Below, piece after piece: positions 8,679-19,640 of a stretch of 64,000 nucleotides of DNA; the first letter of the stretch is position 1; each line of letters begins with the position of its first letter. The stretch comes from Alkalispirillum mobile (GTDB lineage Bacteria; Pseudomonadota; Gammaproteobacteria; Nitrococcales; Halorhodospiraceae): the NCBI RefSeq assembly GCF_003664325.1, contig NZ_RCDA01000002.1:248001-312000 (forward strand), written 5' to 3'. The notes beneath the pieces were generated by a model. It saw nothing but the letters and a program-made list of their open reading frames with translations. It ran no database searches and was not told the origin of the DNA. Made by a program: the position numbers and the translations under genes.

Positions 8679-10178
8679 TCAGCCGCCGCTCTCCATGGCC
8701 CCCTCGATCGCGGCGCAGAGCCGCTTGATCACCTTCACCCGGGCGTACCGCTTGTCGTTGGCCTCTACCACGTTCCACGGGGCAGCCGTGGTGTCGGTGT
8801 AGCGCAGCATGTCGTTGATGGCCGCCTGGTAGTCATCCCAGCGCTCGCGGTTGCGCCAGTCCTCGTCGGTCAGCTTGTGCTCCTTCCAGGGGGTTTCGGA
8901 CCGGGCCTGGAAGCGGGCCAACTGCTCATCCGCGTCGATAGCCAGCCAGAACTTCGCCAGGATGATATTGCTCTTCAGCAGCGTCTGCTCGAAGTGATTG
9001 ATTTCGGCGTAGGCGCGCTGCCAGTCGGTCTTCTCGGCAAAGCCCTCCACCCGCTCCACGAGCACCCGGCCGTACCAGGAGCGGTCGAAAATGGTCATTC
9101 GGCCGTGGGGTGGCAGTTGCCGCCAGAAGCGCCAGATCCAGGGCTGTGCGCGCTCCTCGTCGGTGGGGGCGGCGACACTGATCACCCGGTAATGGCGCGC
9201 GTCCAGGGCGGCGGTCACCCGGTGAATGCTGCCCCCCTTGCCCGCTGCATCGTGGCCTTCGAAAACGGCCACCACGGCATAGTCGCGCCGGAAGACCGGA
9301 TCGCGGACCAGCTGGCTGAGCCGGTCCTGCCAGTGGGTGAGCTCTTCCTTGTATTCCGCCTTGTCCATGGACCGGGTCAGGTCCAATCCCTGCAAGGTCT
9401 GGGGCTGAGGCACGGGGCGCCGCTTGGGCGGTGTACGCGCGCTCTCCACCTCCTCGCGCCGGCCCTTCAAACGGTCCTGCATGCGGTCGAGGATGATGGC
9501 CGCAGTCTGCAGCGTCTGGCGCTCCGGGTGGCCGCCCTCCAGCACGTGCCAAGGGGCCCAGGCGCTGTCGGTGGCCTCGACGACACGGCGGGCGGTCTCG
9601 TCGATGGCATCGAATTGCTCGTGGCGCAGCCAGGACAGTTCGTTGACTCGCCAGCGGTTTACCGGGTCCGACTCCAGCTCGTGCAGCCGTTCGGCTTGTC
9701 GGTCGTGGGAGATGCGGTACCAGAATTTGAGGATCAGGGCGCCTTCCGCGGCGAGCGTCTTTTCGAACTCGCGGGTCTCCTCGATACGCGTCGCCAGCAC
9801 GTGCTCGCCGATGCGGCCCTGCACCCGGTCGATCACCGCCTCGCCGTACCAGCCGTTCACATAGATACCGATGCGACCGGCGGGGGGCAGGCTGAGCCAA
9901 TACCGCCACATGGGCGGGCGCGCACGTTCCTCGTCGCTCGGGGGGCCGAAAGCGTGCGTTTCCATGCCCCGGTTTTCCAGCCATTTGTTAAGCAGGTTGA
10001 CCGTCTCGCCCCGGCCGCTACCCACCTGGCCGGTGACCATGATCACCACCGGGGTTTCTGCGGCCTCCGACAAGGCCAGTTGGCTGCGCAACAGCTTCAG
10101 GCGGAGTTCCTGCAGGGTCTTTTTGCGTTCCTTCTTGTCCGCCTGGCCTTCCAGCAGGCGGTTGATGCGCTTCTGCAC
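8679..10178 (-). CDS. pap: Polyphosphate:AMP phosphotransferase (two-domain PPK2)
   Basis: The 499-residue protein is a tandem duplication of the PPK2 domain, as in polyphosphate:AMP phosphotransferase. The N-terminal copy has the altered Walker A G-Q-V-G-S-G-R-G-E and N-G-W-Y-G-E-A. The C-terminal copy has F-E-G-H-D-A-A-G-K-G-G-S and F-D-R-S-W-Y-G-R-V-L-V-E-R-V. Catalysis normally resides in the C-terminal copy, which here keeps the P-loop lysine; the N-terminal copy carries Arg at that position. The enzyme makes ADP from AMP and polyphosphate. The start is GTG with AGGAGG 6 nt upstream. It converges with the antiporter gene. Confidence 0.9.
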   Translation of the reverse strand: MQKRINRLLEGQADKKERKKTLQELRLKLLRSQLALSEAAETPVVIMVTGQVGSGRGETVNLLNKWLENRGMETHAFGPPSDEERARPPMWRYWLSLPPAGRIGIYVNGWYGEAVIDRVQGRIGEHVLATRIEETREFEKTLAAEGALILKFWYRISHDRQAERLHELESDPVNRWRVNELSWLRHEQFDAIDETARRVVEATDSAWAPWHVLEGGHPERQTLQTAAIILDRMQDRLKGRREEVESARTPPKRRPVPQPQTLQGLDLTRSMDKAEYKEELTHWQDRLSQLVRDPVFRRDYAVVAVFEGHDAAGKGGSIHRVTAALDARHYRVISVAAPTDEERAQPWIWRFWRQLPPHGRMTIFDRSWYGRVLVERVEGFAEKTDWQRAYAEINHFEQTLLKSNIILAKFWLAIDADEQLARFQARSETPWKEHKLTDEDWRNRERWDDYQAAINDMLRYTDTTAAPWNVVEANDKRYARVKVIKRLCAAIEGAMESGG

Positions 10179-10415
10179 GGCTTGCCTCCTTGCCCGGTCA
10201 ATCCGGCATGGCCATGGTCGCTTGCGACTGCAGTCAGTCTGTCACCCGGACCGGACGATGCCAAAGGTTTTTTCCGATCCGATGTGGGGAAGGTAGGCGG
10301 ATGTGGTTGTTTGGAAAGAAATGTTGCAGTGCACTTAAATCGGGAGCGCTTTGCGGTTATGCTGGTTTCAGACCGCACAGCGCGCATATGAAACGCCTCG
10401 GGCAAAGGAGTAGGG

Positions 10416-13160
<2,745 letters not shown>

Positions 13161-13242
13161 GCCCTGCCCGTACCGGGTCGGCAACGGCAGGATGCCGGGG
13201 TCGACCGGTCCGGGCGGCCAGCGGTCCGGAGGAGAAGCGCCT

Positions 13243-14880
13243 ATGCATTGGCTGCTGCGGCTTTTCCGGCAGTTCTCCACCGTGGGGCTGCTGCTGGGCA
13301 CGCTGTTTTTCGCCTTTTCGCTGACACCGAGTCTGCTGCCGCGGACCTACCTGGTGCAGGGCGTGATCTCGGGGCTTTCCTTTTCCGCCGGTTACGCGTT
13401 GGGGTTCGGCGGCCAGTGGCTGTGGGCCTACCTGGAGTTGCCTGCGCTGCGCCAACGGCTGGCCTGGGCGGTGAAAGGCCTGGCGGCACTGGCCTGCCTG
13501 GTCATTGCCGGTCTCTTCCTCTGGGAGGCGGCCGGGTGGCAGAACTCCGTGCGCTCACTGATGGGCATGGAGCCGGTGGGCGGTGTCCGTATCTACAGCA
13601 TCGCCCTCATTGCCGCCGGTGTGTTCGCCGTGCTGCTGCTCCTGGTCCGGCTGTTCCACCGGACCTTTACCTTCCTCGCCGGGCGCCTGCGCCGCTACGT
13701 GCCCCACCGGGTGTCCAACGTGGTGGGCGTGAGTGTGGCGGTGGTGCTGTTCTGGGCGGTGATCGACGGTGTCATCTTCACCATGGCGCTGCGCGCGGCG
13801 GACAACTCCTACCAGCAACTGGACGTCCTCATCCAGGATGACCTGGAGCCTCCCGAGGACCCGATGAAGGCGGGCAGTGCCGAATCGCTGATCAGCTGGG
13901 AAGAGCTGGGCGGGCGAGGGCGGCGGTTTGTAACGGTGGCCCCGTCGGCGGCCGACATCGAGGGCCTTGCAGGCGGTCCGGCCCGGGAACCCATTCGGGT
14001 CTACGCCGGCTTGAATGCCGCGGAGACCCCCGAGGAGCGTGCCCGGTTGGCTTTGGAGGAACTGAAGCGGGTCGGTGGCTTTGAGCGCGAGGTGCTGCTG
14101 ATCGCCACGCCCACCGGCCGTGGCTGGGTTGACCCGGCAGCACAGGACACGGTGGAGTACCTGCTGCGTGGCGATGTTGCGACGGTAACGGCGCAGTACT
14201 CCTACCTGCCCAGCCCGCTGTCGTTGTTGGTGGAGGGCGACTACGGTGTGGAAACCGCACGGGCGCTGTTCGAGAAGGTCTACGGGCACTGGGCCGAAAT
14301 GCCCGAGGCGGACCGGCCCCGGCTCTACCTGCACGGGCTCAGCCTGGGCGCGCTGAATTCCGATCGCTCGTTCGACGTCTACGACATCATCGAGGACCCC
14401 TTCGACGGGGCGCTCTGGAGCGGCCCGCCCTTCCGGAGCGAGACGTGGCGAACCGTCACCCGGGGGCGGGACGAAGGCAGCCCCGCCTGGCTACCGGAGT
14501 TCCGCAGCGGTTCTGTGGTCCGTTTCATGAACCAGTACCAGGGGCTGGACGAACAGGGTGAGGACGACTGGGGCGCGTTCCGCATCGCCTTCATTCAGTA
14601 CGCCAGCGACCCGGTGACCTTTTTCGAGCCGGAGTCGCTCTACCGCGAACCGGAATGGATGCGCGCACCCCGCGGGCCCGATGTCTCGCCGGAATTGCGC
14701 TGGTACCCGATCGTAACCATGCTGCAACTGCTCGCGGACCTGGGGGCCGGCAGCGCACCACCAGGTTATGGCCACGATATCGCCGCCCAGCATTACATCG
14801 ATGCCTGGCTGGCGTTGCTGGAGCCAGATGACTGGTCCGAGGAGGAGCTGGAGCGGTTGCGGGCGCGGTTTGCCGAATAG
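13243..14880 (+). CDS. Membrane-anchored alpha/beta-hydrolase family protein
   Basis: The 545-residue protein has several N-terminal membrane helices (about residues 5-185) with F-S-L-T-P-S-L-L-P-R near the start, then a large domain with H-G-L-S-L-G, a G-x-S-x-G nucleophile elbow around residue 369. This matches the alpha/beta-hydrolase family pair of an N-terminal membrane domain and a catalytic domain known in proteobacteria and actinobacteria. Substrate is unknown. The ATG at 13243 was chosen because a GGAGGAG lies just upstream and the hydrophobic segment begins immediately; a longer frame from 13108 would overlap the ATPase stop. It may be co-transcribed with the ATPase, 82 bp upstream. 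Confidence 0.8.
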   Translation: MHWLLRLFRQFSTVGLLLGTLFFAFSLTPSLLPRTYLVQGVISGLSFSAGYALGFGGQWLWAYLELPALRQRLAWAVKGLAALACLVIAGLFLWEAAGWQNSVRSLMGMEPVGGVRIYSIALIAAGVFAVLLLLVRLFHRTFTFLAGRLRRYVPHRVSNVVGVSVAVVLFWAVIDGVIFTMALRAADNSYQQLDVLIQDDLEPPEDPMKAGSAESLISWEELGGRGRRFVTVAPSAADIEGLAGGPAREPIRVYAGLNAAETPEERARLALEELKRVGGFEREVLLIATPTGRGWVDPAAQDTVEYLLRGDVATVTAQYSYLPSPLSLLVEGDYGVETARALFEKVYGHWAEMPEADRPRLYLHGLSLGALNSDRSFDVYDIIEDPFDGALWSGPPFRSETWRTVTRGRDEGSPAWLPEFRSGSVVRFMNQYQGLDEQGEDDWGAFRIAFIQYASDPVTFFEPESLYREPEWMRAPRGPDVSPELRWYPIVTMLQLLADLGAGSAPPGYGHDIAAQHYIDAWLALLEPDDWSEEELERLRARFAE

Positions 14881-14931
14881 TCGGAATCAGCTTCCCGACA
14901 AGGGCGGCGCGTCTATGGCACACTTGGCCAC

Positions 14932-15354
14932 ATGAGAATACTGATCCGTTATTTTTTCCGAGGAGTGCGTCTGGTGCTGACGCCATTCATGATTGCCGGC
15001 AGCCATCTGCTCAAGCCCAAGGGGGTCGAGCGCGATCCCGACGAGCAGGCGGCCGTGGATGAGCAGACCCGCAAGCTGGCCCTCTACCATTTCCCGGCCT
15101 GCCCGTTCTGCATCAAGGTACGCCGCGCCATGCAGCGGCTGTCACTGGATATTGAACTGCGCAATGCGCAGCGGCCCGGTGAACACCGGGAGACGCTGCA
15201 GCGCGAAGGGGGGCGGGTGAAAGTGCCCTGCCTGCGGATCGAGGAGGACGACGGCAGTGTGCGCTGGCTTTACGAGTCGGACGACATCGTCGCGTACCTG
15301 AACCGGCGTTTCAGTGTGGGGCAATCGGACCAGGCCGCATCGGAGCGGGGCTAA
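14932..15354 (+). CDS. Glutaredoxin-like thioredoxin-fold protein with N-terminal extension
   Basis: The 140-residue protein has a basic and hydrophobic N-terminus (about 1-28) that may be a membrane anchor, then a glutaredoxin domain: L-A-L-Y-H-F-P-A-C-P-F-C with redox pair Cys57/Cys60, the cis-proline turn V-K-V-P-C-L, and L-Y-E-S-D-D-I-V-A-Y-L. These are hallmarks of glutaredoxin/GST N-terminal-fold thiol proteins. The partner is not evident. It starts about 50 bp after the hydrolase gene. The N-terminal extension is unusual for a cytosolic glutaredoxin and may tether it to the membrane. Confidence 0.82.
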   Translation: MRILIRYFFRGVRLVLTPFMIAGSHLLKPKGVERDPDEQAAVDEQTRKLALYHFPACPFCIKVRRAMQRLSLDIELRNAQRPGEHRETLQREGGRVKVPCLRIEEDDGSVRWLYESDDIVAYLNRRFSVGQSDQAASERG

Positions 15355-15398
15355 CGCCCTGGCCTAGATGCGGCCCTTGGCTGCCGCGGCCCACCGGG

Positions 15399-15773
15399 CT
15401 ACAGACTATTCAGCAGCCCCCGGTCCCGCAGGGTGTCCAGTTGCTCCGATAGCCAGGCTTCCGGGTCACCGAGCAGGAATACCGTGTTGAACAGGCCGAC
15501 GCTGACCAGCGTCCATTCATCGCCGTCTTGTGCGGCTAGCGTGGAAAAGAGGTAGCGGTCGCTATAGGTCCAGTCCAGCCTGCCGCGCAGCGTCCGCCAG
15601 GCCGCATCCGCCGCGGCATCGGGCAGGCGCATGCCGAACTCGTCCTCCACCACGTTCTGCACTGCCTCCGGGCCGGCGGCGTCCAGGCGGGCCATGTGGG
15701 CCGATTCATCGGGGCGGGTGCTCATGGCCACCGCGACGATAAGCGCCAGTAACAGAATGACGATGATCCGCAT
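15399..15773 (-). CDS. Small exported or membrane-anchored protein, possibly DUF4359-like
   Basis: The 124-residue protein begins with an uncleaved or signal-type hydrophobic segment (about residues 2-17), then a small soluble domain with W-T-Y-S-D-R-Y-L-F-S-T-L and V-S-V-G-L-F-N-T-V-F-L-L. This spacing resembles DUF4359 proteins, but the match is from memory and weak. I chose the ATG at 15773, preceded by GGGGAG, over a start at 15932 whose extra residues look non-coding and overlap the divergent gene at 15908. Function is unknown. Confidence 0.6.
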   Translation of the reverse strand: MRIIVILLLALIVAVAMSTRPDESAHMARLDAAGPEAVQNVVEDEFGMRLPDAAADAAWRTLRGRLDWTYSDRYLFSTLAAQDGDEWTLVSVGLFNTVFLLGDPEAWLSEQLDTLRDRGLLNSL

Positions 15774-15907
15774 GCGAGGCTCCCCGGTGGCTGGGAATGA
15801 CAATTTAGAGTGTTGCTGGATATCGTAACGCAATGACCACGTTTCCGGGGCGTATCGGGTAATCGGCGGCGAATGGGTGAGGCGCGGGGCGTCTAGGAGG
15901 GAGTGGC

Positions 15908-16249
15908 GTGCTCTGGTTCTGGCTGGCAGCAACGGTGGCCGGGGTGCTGGCGGTGGCGCTGGTGGTGCGCCACCACCGGGTCGCGTTTGTGATCAGCTTC
16001 GGGGCGAACGGGCCGGCGGTCCGCAAGGGCCAGCCCCCGGCCGGGTTTCTGTCGGCCTGCGCGGATATCGCGCGGATGTACCAGGTACGGCAGGGGCGGG
16101 TTCTTGGACTGCGGGGCGGGGCCGGTATGGAGCTGGCATTCTCGCGTGATATGCCGGACCGGGCCCGTCAGCCGTTGCGCAACTGTTGGACACCCCCGCC
16201 TCCCGGTGGCCCGGGAGGCGGTCAGGGCGGCGCCCGGCGCGCGGGCTGA
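15908..16249 (+). CDS. DUF3634 family membrane-anchored protein
   Basis: The 113-residue protein has one N-terminal membrane helix (about 2-20), then V-A-F-V-I-S-F-G-A-N-G-P-A-V-R-K-G-Q-P-P and D-I-A-R-M-Y-Q-V-R-Q-G-R-V-L-G-L-R, ending the conserved part with R-Q-P-L-R-N-C-W. These are recognisable DUF3634 elements, a gammaproteobacterial family of unknown function. The tail is glycine- and proline-rich. The GTG start has an AGGAGGG upstream. It ends 2 bp before the convergent MepK-like gene. Confidence 0.72.
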   Translation: MLWFWLAATVAGVLAVALVVRHHRVAFVISFGANGPAVRKGQPPAGFLSACADIARMYQVRQGRVLGLRGGAGMELAFSRDMPDRARQPLRNCWTPPPPGGPGGGQGGARRAG

Positions 16250-16251
16250 GG

Positions 16252-16815
16252 TCACCAGCTGCGCACGTCGCCGATGTCCACGTGCACGAACTGCGACCGG
16301 GGGTAGTAGCCCACCCCCCCTTTTCTCAGGGCCTGGGCCGCGTCCCTCACCTGGGCCAGGCCGCGCCCGGGGACGCGTATATCGATGGCCTCACCCTCCA
16401 TGTGCAGGCTGTAGACCGCCACGTTCCGCCCTTGTGCACGCAGCCGGCGGTTGGTTTCGGGTGACCGGTAGCCGGAGATCACCTCAAAGGTGGCTTTGGT
16501 ATCCAGCCGCTTCTGCAGGGCATCCAGCGTATCCAGCAGGTCCGGATCGATGGGGTGCACCTCGTTGGCGCGGTGATCACGCAGCACATGGTTGACCTCG
16601 CCCAGGGCGTCAGGGAGGTAGTCGCCTCGCTCCCAGTAGGTCACGTCCAGCTTTTCGCCGGTGTGCAGGTTGTGGAAGGCGAGTCTGCGGTGTTCCTTGC
16701 CCTTGGCGGCGCGGACCAGTGGGATCGGCGCGCTGGCGAGGGCCAGGGTGGCCGCGGACCAGGTCAGAAAACGACGGCGGTTGATGCCGGTACCACGGGT
16801 ATTATCCGTGTGCAT
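16252..16815 (-). CDS. MepK/YcbK-like DUF882 peptidase with Tat signal
   Basis: The 187-residue protein starts with a Tat-type leader, N-R-R-R-F-L-T-W-S followed by an alanine-rich hydrophobic stretch. The mature part is a peptidase M15-like domain: S-G-Y-R-S-P-E-T-N, the zinc-site signature S-L-H-M-E-G-E-A-I-D-I-R, and F-V-H-V-D-I-G near the end. E. coli MepK (YcbK) of this family cleaves meso-DAP-meso-DAP 3,3 cross-links in peptidoglycan. I prefer the ATG at 16815, close to the twin-arginine motif. A longer frame to 16887 adds residues with no recognisable role. Confidence 0.88.
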   Translation of the reverse strand: MHTDNTRGTGINRRRFLTWSAATLALASAPIPLVRAAKGKEHRRLAFHNLHTGEKLDVTYWERGDYLPDALGEVNHVLRDHRANEVHPIDPDLLDTLDALQKRLDTKATFEVISGYRSPETNRRLRAQGRNVAVYSLHMEGEAIDIRVPGRGLAQVRDAAQALRKGGVGYYPRSQFVHVDIGDVRSW

Positions 16816-17153
16816 AGGTTGGGATACCCCCTGAGCAAATACGCTCTCCAAAGCTGTCAATCGCCAACCCACGCCCTTTCGCGCCATTCTGTTGGATGTG
16901 CCGGGGTGGGGGAGAGTAAATCGAGGCGAGCCTCGCTGCGTTGTGGATTCTATCCACAGCTCAACGCATTACAAAGCAGTTATGAATTGCTTTGTGAACT
17001 TGCACCCGGTTGTCTTTGGGATGGCGTGCCCAAATTGTGCGGTGCATCTCAATAAAATACGGCTTTTGTCTCACGACGTTGGTGTCGGTCAGGGCGCCTT
17101 GCTAACATTCCCGGATAACGTGGCGTTTCCCACAGGCGACAGGTAACGATCTC
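16816..17153. other. Intergenic region with four successive hairpins, lower GC
   Basis: This 338-bp gap is visibly richer in A/T than its surroundings. It holds a run of perfect inverted repeats: CGAGG/CCTCG at 16922-16935; TGTGGAT/ATCCACA with outer TGCGT/ACGCA at 16937-16968; ACAAAGCA/TGCTTTGT at 16971-16995; and TGCACC/GGTGCA at 17001-17046 enclosing TTTGGG/CCCAAA. A TAAAAT at 17053-17058 could be a -10 element for the gene at 17154. An 84-codon frame here looks non-coding. The region could be a structured RNA, a long leader or a remnant element; sequence alone does not decide. Confidence 0.5.
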
Positions 17154-17498
17154 ATGCACGCAGCAGCCGCTTTGAACACCCCCGAGGTGCCCACTCTGCC
17201 CGCACCGGGCTGGGGGGCGGCCTCGCTGGTCGCGCTGAGTTTCCTGGTCATGGCCTTGACCACTTACGAAGTGCGCGAGCCCGGGACTGCCGCGGCGGTA
17301 GTGACCCAGCCGGCCGTGGTGGAGCACCTGATGGAGCAGCGCCCCCATGGGCCACCGCCCGGCTTTGATGCAGATCAGCTCGGCCCCGAAGAGGTGGAAG
17401 AGGTCGCACCCGCCGTAGCGGCCGATAGTGCCGGCGGCACCGGCGCCACCGCCGCTGAAAGCCGTAGCGGTGATCTGCGCGCCCGCCCCGAGCGCTGA
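17154..17498 (+). CDS. Unrecognised small single-pass membrane protein
   Basis: I do not recognise this 114-residue protein. It has a short N-terminus, one membrane helix (about residues 21-38, W-G-A-A-S-L-V-A-L-S-F-L-V-M-A-L), then a charged segment with Y-E-V-R-E-P-G and a tail rich in Ala, Glu, Gly and Pro that is probably disordered. The upstream region is the hairpin-rich gap at 16816-17153. No obvious ribosome-binding site is present beyond GGTAACGA. It could be a periplasmically exposed adaptor; that is only inference. Confidence 0.5.
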   Translation: MHAAAALNTPEVPTLPAPGWGAASLVALSFLVMALTTYEVREPGTAAAVVTQPAVVEHLMEQRPHGPPPGFDADQLGPEEVEEVAPAVAADSAGGTGATAAESRSGDLRARPER

Positions 17499-17801
17499 GC
17501 GCAACGCTCGCCCCAAAGGCTGCTGGCACCCCTTGGTCGCCAAGCCGTGGCAGGCAGGCGAAAGCGGCACCCGGCCTCTCGCTGCCGGGTGCCGGCAACC
17601 ACTCGCCAGACGTCAGCAACGCGCTGCCACCAAGGGTGGCCTGGCCTGCCCCTTCCCCAAGCTATCCATTCCGCCCTGGATGCGGCCGTAAGGCGCCTTT
17701 CCCGGTATCCGGGCATTCATTGGCATGGGACCTGCTCCTCCCAGGCTGCGACGTGGCATGACCACGACACGCATCCGTATTGGCAACCGGGAGTGCAACC
17801 C
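17499..17801. other. Intergenic region with a 10-bp hairpin
   Basis: The main feature of this 303-bp gap is a perfect 10-bp stem, GGCACCCGGC/GCCGGGTGCC, at 17566-17593 with an 8-nt loop. It has no T-tract, so it is at best a Rho-aided terminator for the upstream gene. Smaller stems (CTTGG/CCAAG near 17532, CCACC/GGTGG near 17630) are also present. No convincing promoter, RNA gene or ORF was seen. Confidence 0.4.
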
Positions 17802-18287
17802 ATGATCAACGGCATAGGCAACAACCCCATGGCCATGGGCGCGGCATCGCCGATGGGCAAGGGGGCAGGGCCGGCGCCGGGGCAGCAGAACGCCCAGGCC
17901 CAGCAACCGGCTGGTGCGCAACCCCCCGCGCCGCCCCAGGGGACTCAGCAGCCACAGGGCGGCGTGCAGGCGCAGGCCCAGCCGCAACCCCCCATCTCTA
18001 ATGTCGAGCCAACGCTGGGGATGGAGACGACCCAGGCCAACCATATGCCGGCGCAACCGGCTCAGGCGCCCGCCGAGCCCCCGCCGCTGGCTGCGCCTGG
18101 TGGTGAGCAGGGCCTTGAAGGGGCTGAGGAAACAGGGGAGAGCGCAGCTGCCAACCCCCATGCCGCAGTATCCACGGTGTCGGACAACACCTGGTCGCTG
18201 GGTGGTGACAGCGAAACCGTGGAGGCCGATGGCATGGTTTCCCAGTCCGAGCAGGGCCTCGGCGGCAACATAGACCTGACGGTGTGA
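17802..18287 (+). CDS. Unrecognised Pro/Gln/Ala-rich low-complexity protein
   Basis: This 161-residue protein is dominated by Pro, Gln, Ala and Gly over residues 20-105, then becomes acidic and serine-rich, ending with S-Q-S-E-Q-G-L-G-G-N-I-D-L-T-V. No signal peptide or membrane helix is visible and most of the chain is predicted disordered. I chose the ATG at 17802; a longer frame from 17547 runs through the hairpin region and looks non-coding. It converges with thiI, and an 11-bp hairpin covers both 3' ends. Function unknown. Confidence 0.5.
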   Translation: MINGIGNNPMAMGAASPMGKGAGPAPGQQNAQAQQPAGAQPPAPPQGTQQPQGGVQAQAQPQPPISNVEPTLGMETTQANHMPAQPAQAPAEPPPLAAPGGEQGLEGAEETGESAAANPHAAVSTVSDNTWSLGGDSETVEADGMVSQSEQGLGGNIDLTV

Positions 18288-18300
18288 GCCCGTCAGGTCT
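18272..18300. terminator. 11-bp hairpin across the 3' ends of two convergent genes
   Basis: AGACCTGACGG (18272-18282) pairs perfectly with CCGTCAGGTCT (18290-18300) around a 7-nt loop. The stem includes the last codons of the disordered protein and the stop region of thiI. No T-tract follows on either strand, so it would act as a bidirectional structured 3' end rather than a classical intrinsic terminator. Confidence 0.55.
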
Positions 18301-19567
18301 CCAGGTCGCGGCCCGCGGCGAACTGCAGGCAGACGGCATCGTCCAGGGTGGCCTGCAGCAGGGCCGGGTCGGTGAGCCCTAACTGCTGCTCGATGTTCTC
18401 GAGGTTGTAGGGCAGGGTCCTGGTGCGGGGCCGGTGGTCCAGCAGCGCACAGCAGTCCTTGTAGGGCTGGATGGACATCTCGTAGGTTCCGATCCGGCGG
18501 GCGATATCCACGATATCCGCTTTATCGAGACCGACCAGCGGGCGCATGATCGGGATGCGCACCGCCAGGGAGGTGCTGACCATGTTTTCCATGGTCTGTG
18601 AGGCCACCTGGCCAAGGCTGTCACCGGTGATCAGGGCCAGGGCCTTGAGCCGCTTGGCCAGCGCCTCCCCGGTGCGGGCGACGAAACGGCGGAAGAGGAT
18701 CACCTCGTGCCCTCGCTGGTCCCCATGCAAGGCCATGTCAAAGTGGTCGTAGGGCACCATGAACAGCCGGGAGTGGCCGGTATAGCGTGACAACTGCCGC
18801 GCCAACTGGATCACGGCGTGATCGGCGTCTTTGCGCTGCTGTGCCGGGCTTGCCGTAAAGTGCAGAAAATCCACCCGGCAGCCCCGCTTGGCCATCACGA
18901 AGGCAGCCACCGGTGAGTCGATCCCGCCGGAGAGCAGTGCCAGTCCGCGGCCACCGGGGCCGACCGGCAGCCCACCCAGGCCCCGGTAGCGGGTGCCGTA
19001 GCAGTACATCCCGTCCAGGTAGATATCCAGGTGAAAGGTCTGGTCTGGGTGTTTCAGGTCCACCCGCTCCCAAGGGGAGTGCTCAATGATGCTCTGGCCG
19101 ATGCGTGCGGCGATCTGGTCAGAGGGCAGGGGGAAGCGTTTGTCCGCCCGCTTGACCCGTACCGCGAACGTTCCCTTGCCGGGATGATCCACCCGGTTGG
19201 CCAGGTCAGCCAGCAGCATGCGCGCCTGCTCCAGCAGGGCCTGGCGGTCACTGTGGCCGGTGGCCGGGAGGAAGTGCACCGGCTGGTAGGTGACGATGCC
19301 CGGGGTCTCGGAGGCCGCCTGCATAACCTCGTCACAGTCGCTGGCGGCCAGGCCGTCCAGGTCCACCCAGATGCGCTGGTGGCCCTGATGGATTTCCGGG
19401 CGCAGGCCAGCCGCCCGCAGCCGATGCCGCAGGTTGTGGCGCAGCGCCTTCTCGAAACGGCTGCGATTGCGGCCTTTCAGGGCAATCTCGCCGTAGTGAA
19501 TAAGGACGCGATTGGGTTCGAACCGACCATGGGTCGGATGCTGTACCACGGATTGTGCTGCAGTCAT
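18293..19567 (-). CDS. thiI: tRNA 4-thiouridine synthase ThiI, form without rhodanese domain
   Basis: The 424-residue protein has an N-terminal NFLD/THUMP part (I-H-Y-G-E-I-A-L-K-G-R-N-R) and an AANH adenylation domain with PP-loop L-L-S-G-G-I-D-S-P-V-A. It adenylates U8 of tRNA and inserts sulfur to give s4U, and in some bacteria also supplies sulfur for thiamine. E. coli ThiI is 482 residues with a C-terminal rhodanese domain carrying the sulfur-bearing cysteine. This protein stops soon after C-C-A-L-L-D-H-R-P-R-T, so that domain is absent. The ACP gene lies 73 bp upstream on the same strand. Confidence 0.92.
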   Translation of the reverse strand: MTAAQSVVQHPTHGRFEPNRVLIHYGEIALKGRNRSRFEKALRHNLRHRLRAAGLRPEIHQGHQRIWVDLDGLAASDCDEVMQAASETPGIVTYQPVHFLPATGHSDRQALLEQARMLLADLANRVDHPGKGTFAVRVKRADKRFPLPSDQIAARIGQSIIEHSPWERVDLKHPDQTFHLDIYLDGMYCYGTRYRGLGGLPVGPGGRGLALLSGGIDSPVAAFVMAKRGCRVDFLHFTASPAQQRKDADHAVIQLARQLSRYTGHSRLFMVPYDHFDMALHGDQRGHEVILFRRFVARTGEALAKRLKALALITGDSLGQVASQTMENMVSTSLAVRIPIMRPLVGLDKADIVDIARRIGTYEMSIQPYKDCCALLDHRPRTRTLPYNLENIEQQLGLTDPALLQATLDDAVCLQFAAGRDLET

Positions 19568-19640
19568 GAATGCGTCGCGGGGGTGGGGAGTTTGGGCGGC
19601 TATTTAACGACTGCAGCGTCGGAATTTCAAGCGGGCCGGG

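Noticed and set aside
8670-10391. Long plus-strand ORF opposite pap
   Set aside because: It is the antisense of a clearly recognised two-domain PPK2 gene; long antisense frames are expected in high-GC DNA.
16922-17046. Integron attC-like site
   Set aside because: A G-C-T-C-A-A-C core-like heptamer is present, but no paired GTTRRRY core at the right place and no integron integrase in the window.
16892-17146. 84-codon plus-strand ORF in the hairpin-rich gap
   Set aside because: No ribosome-binding site; it passes through several inverted repeats and has no recognisable domain or composition typical of neighbouring genes.
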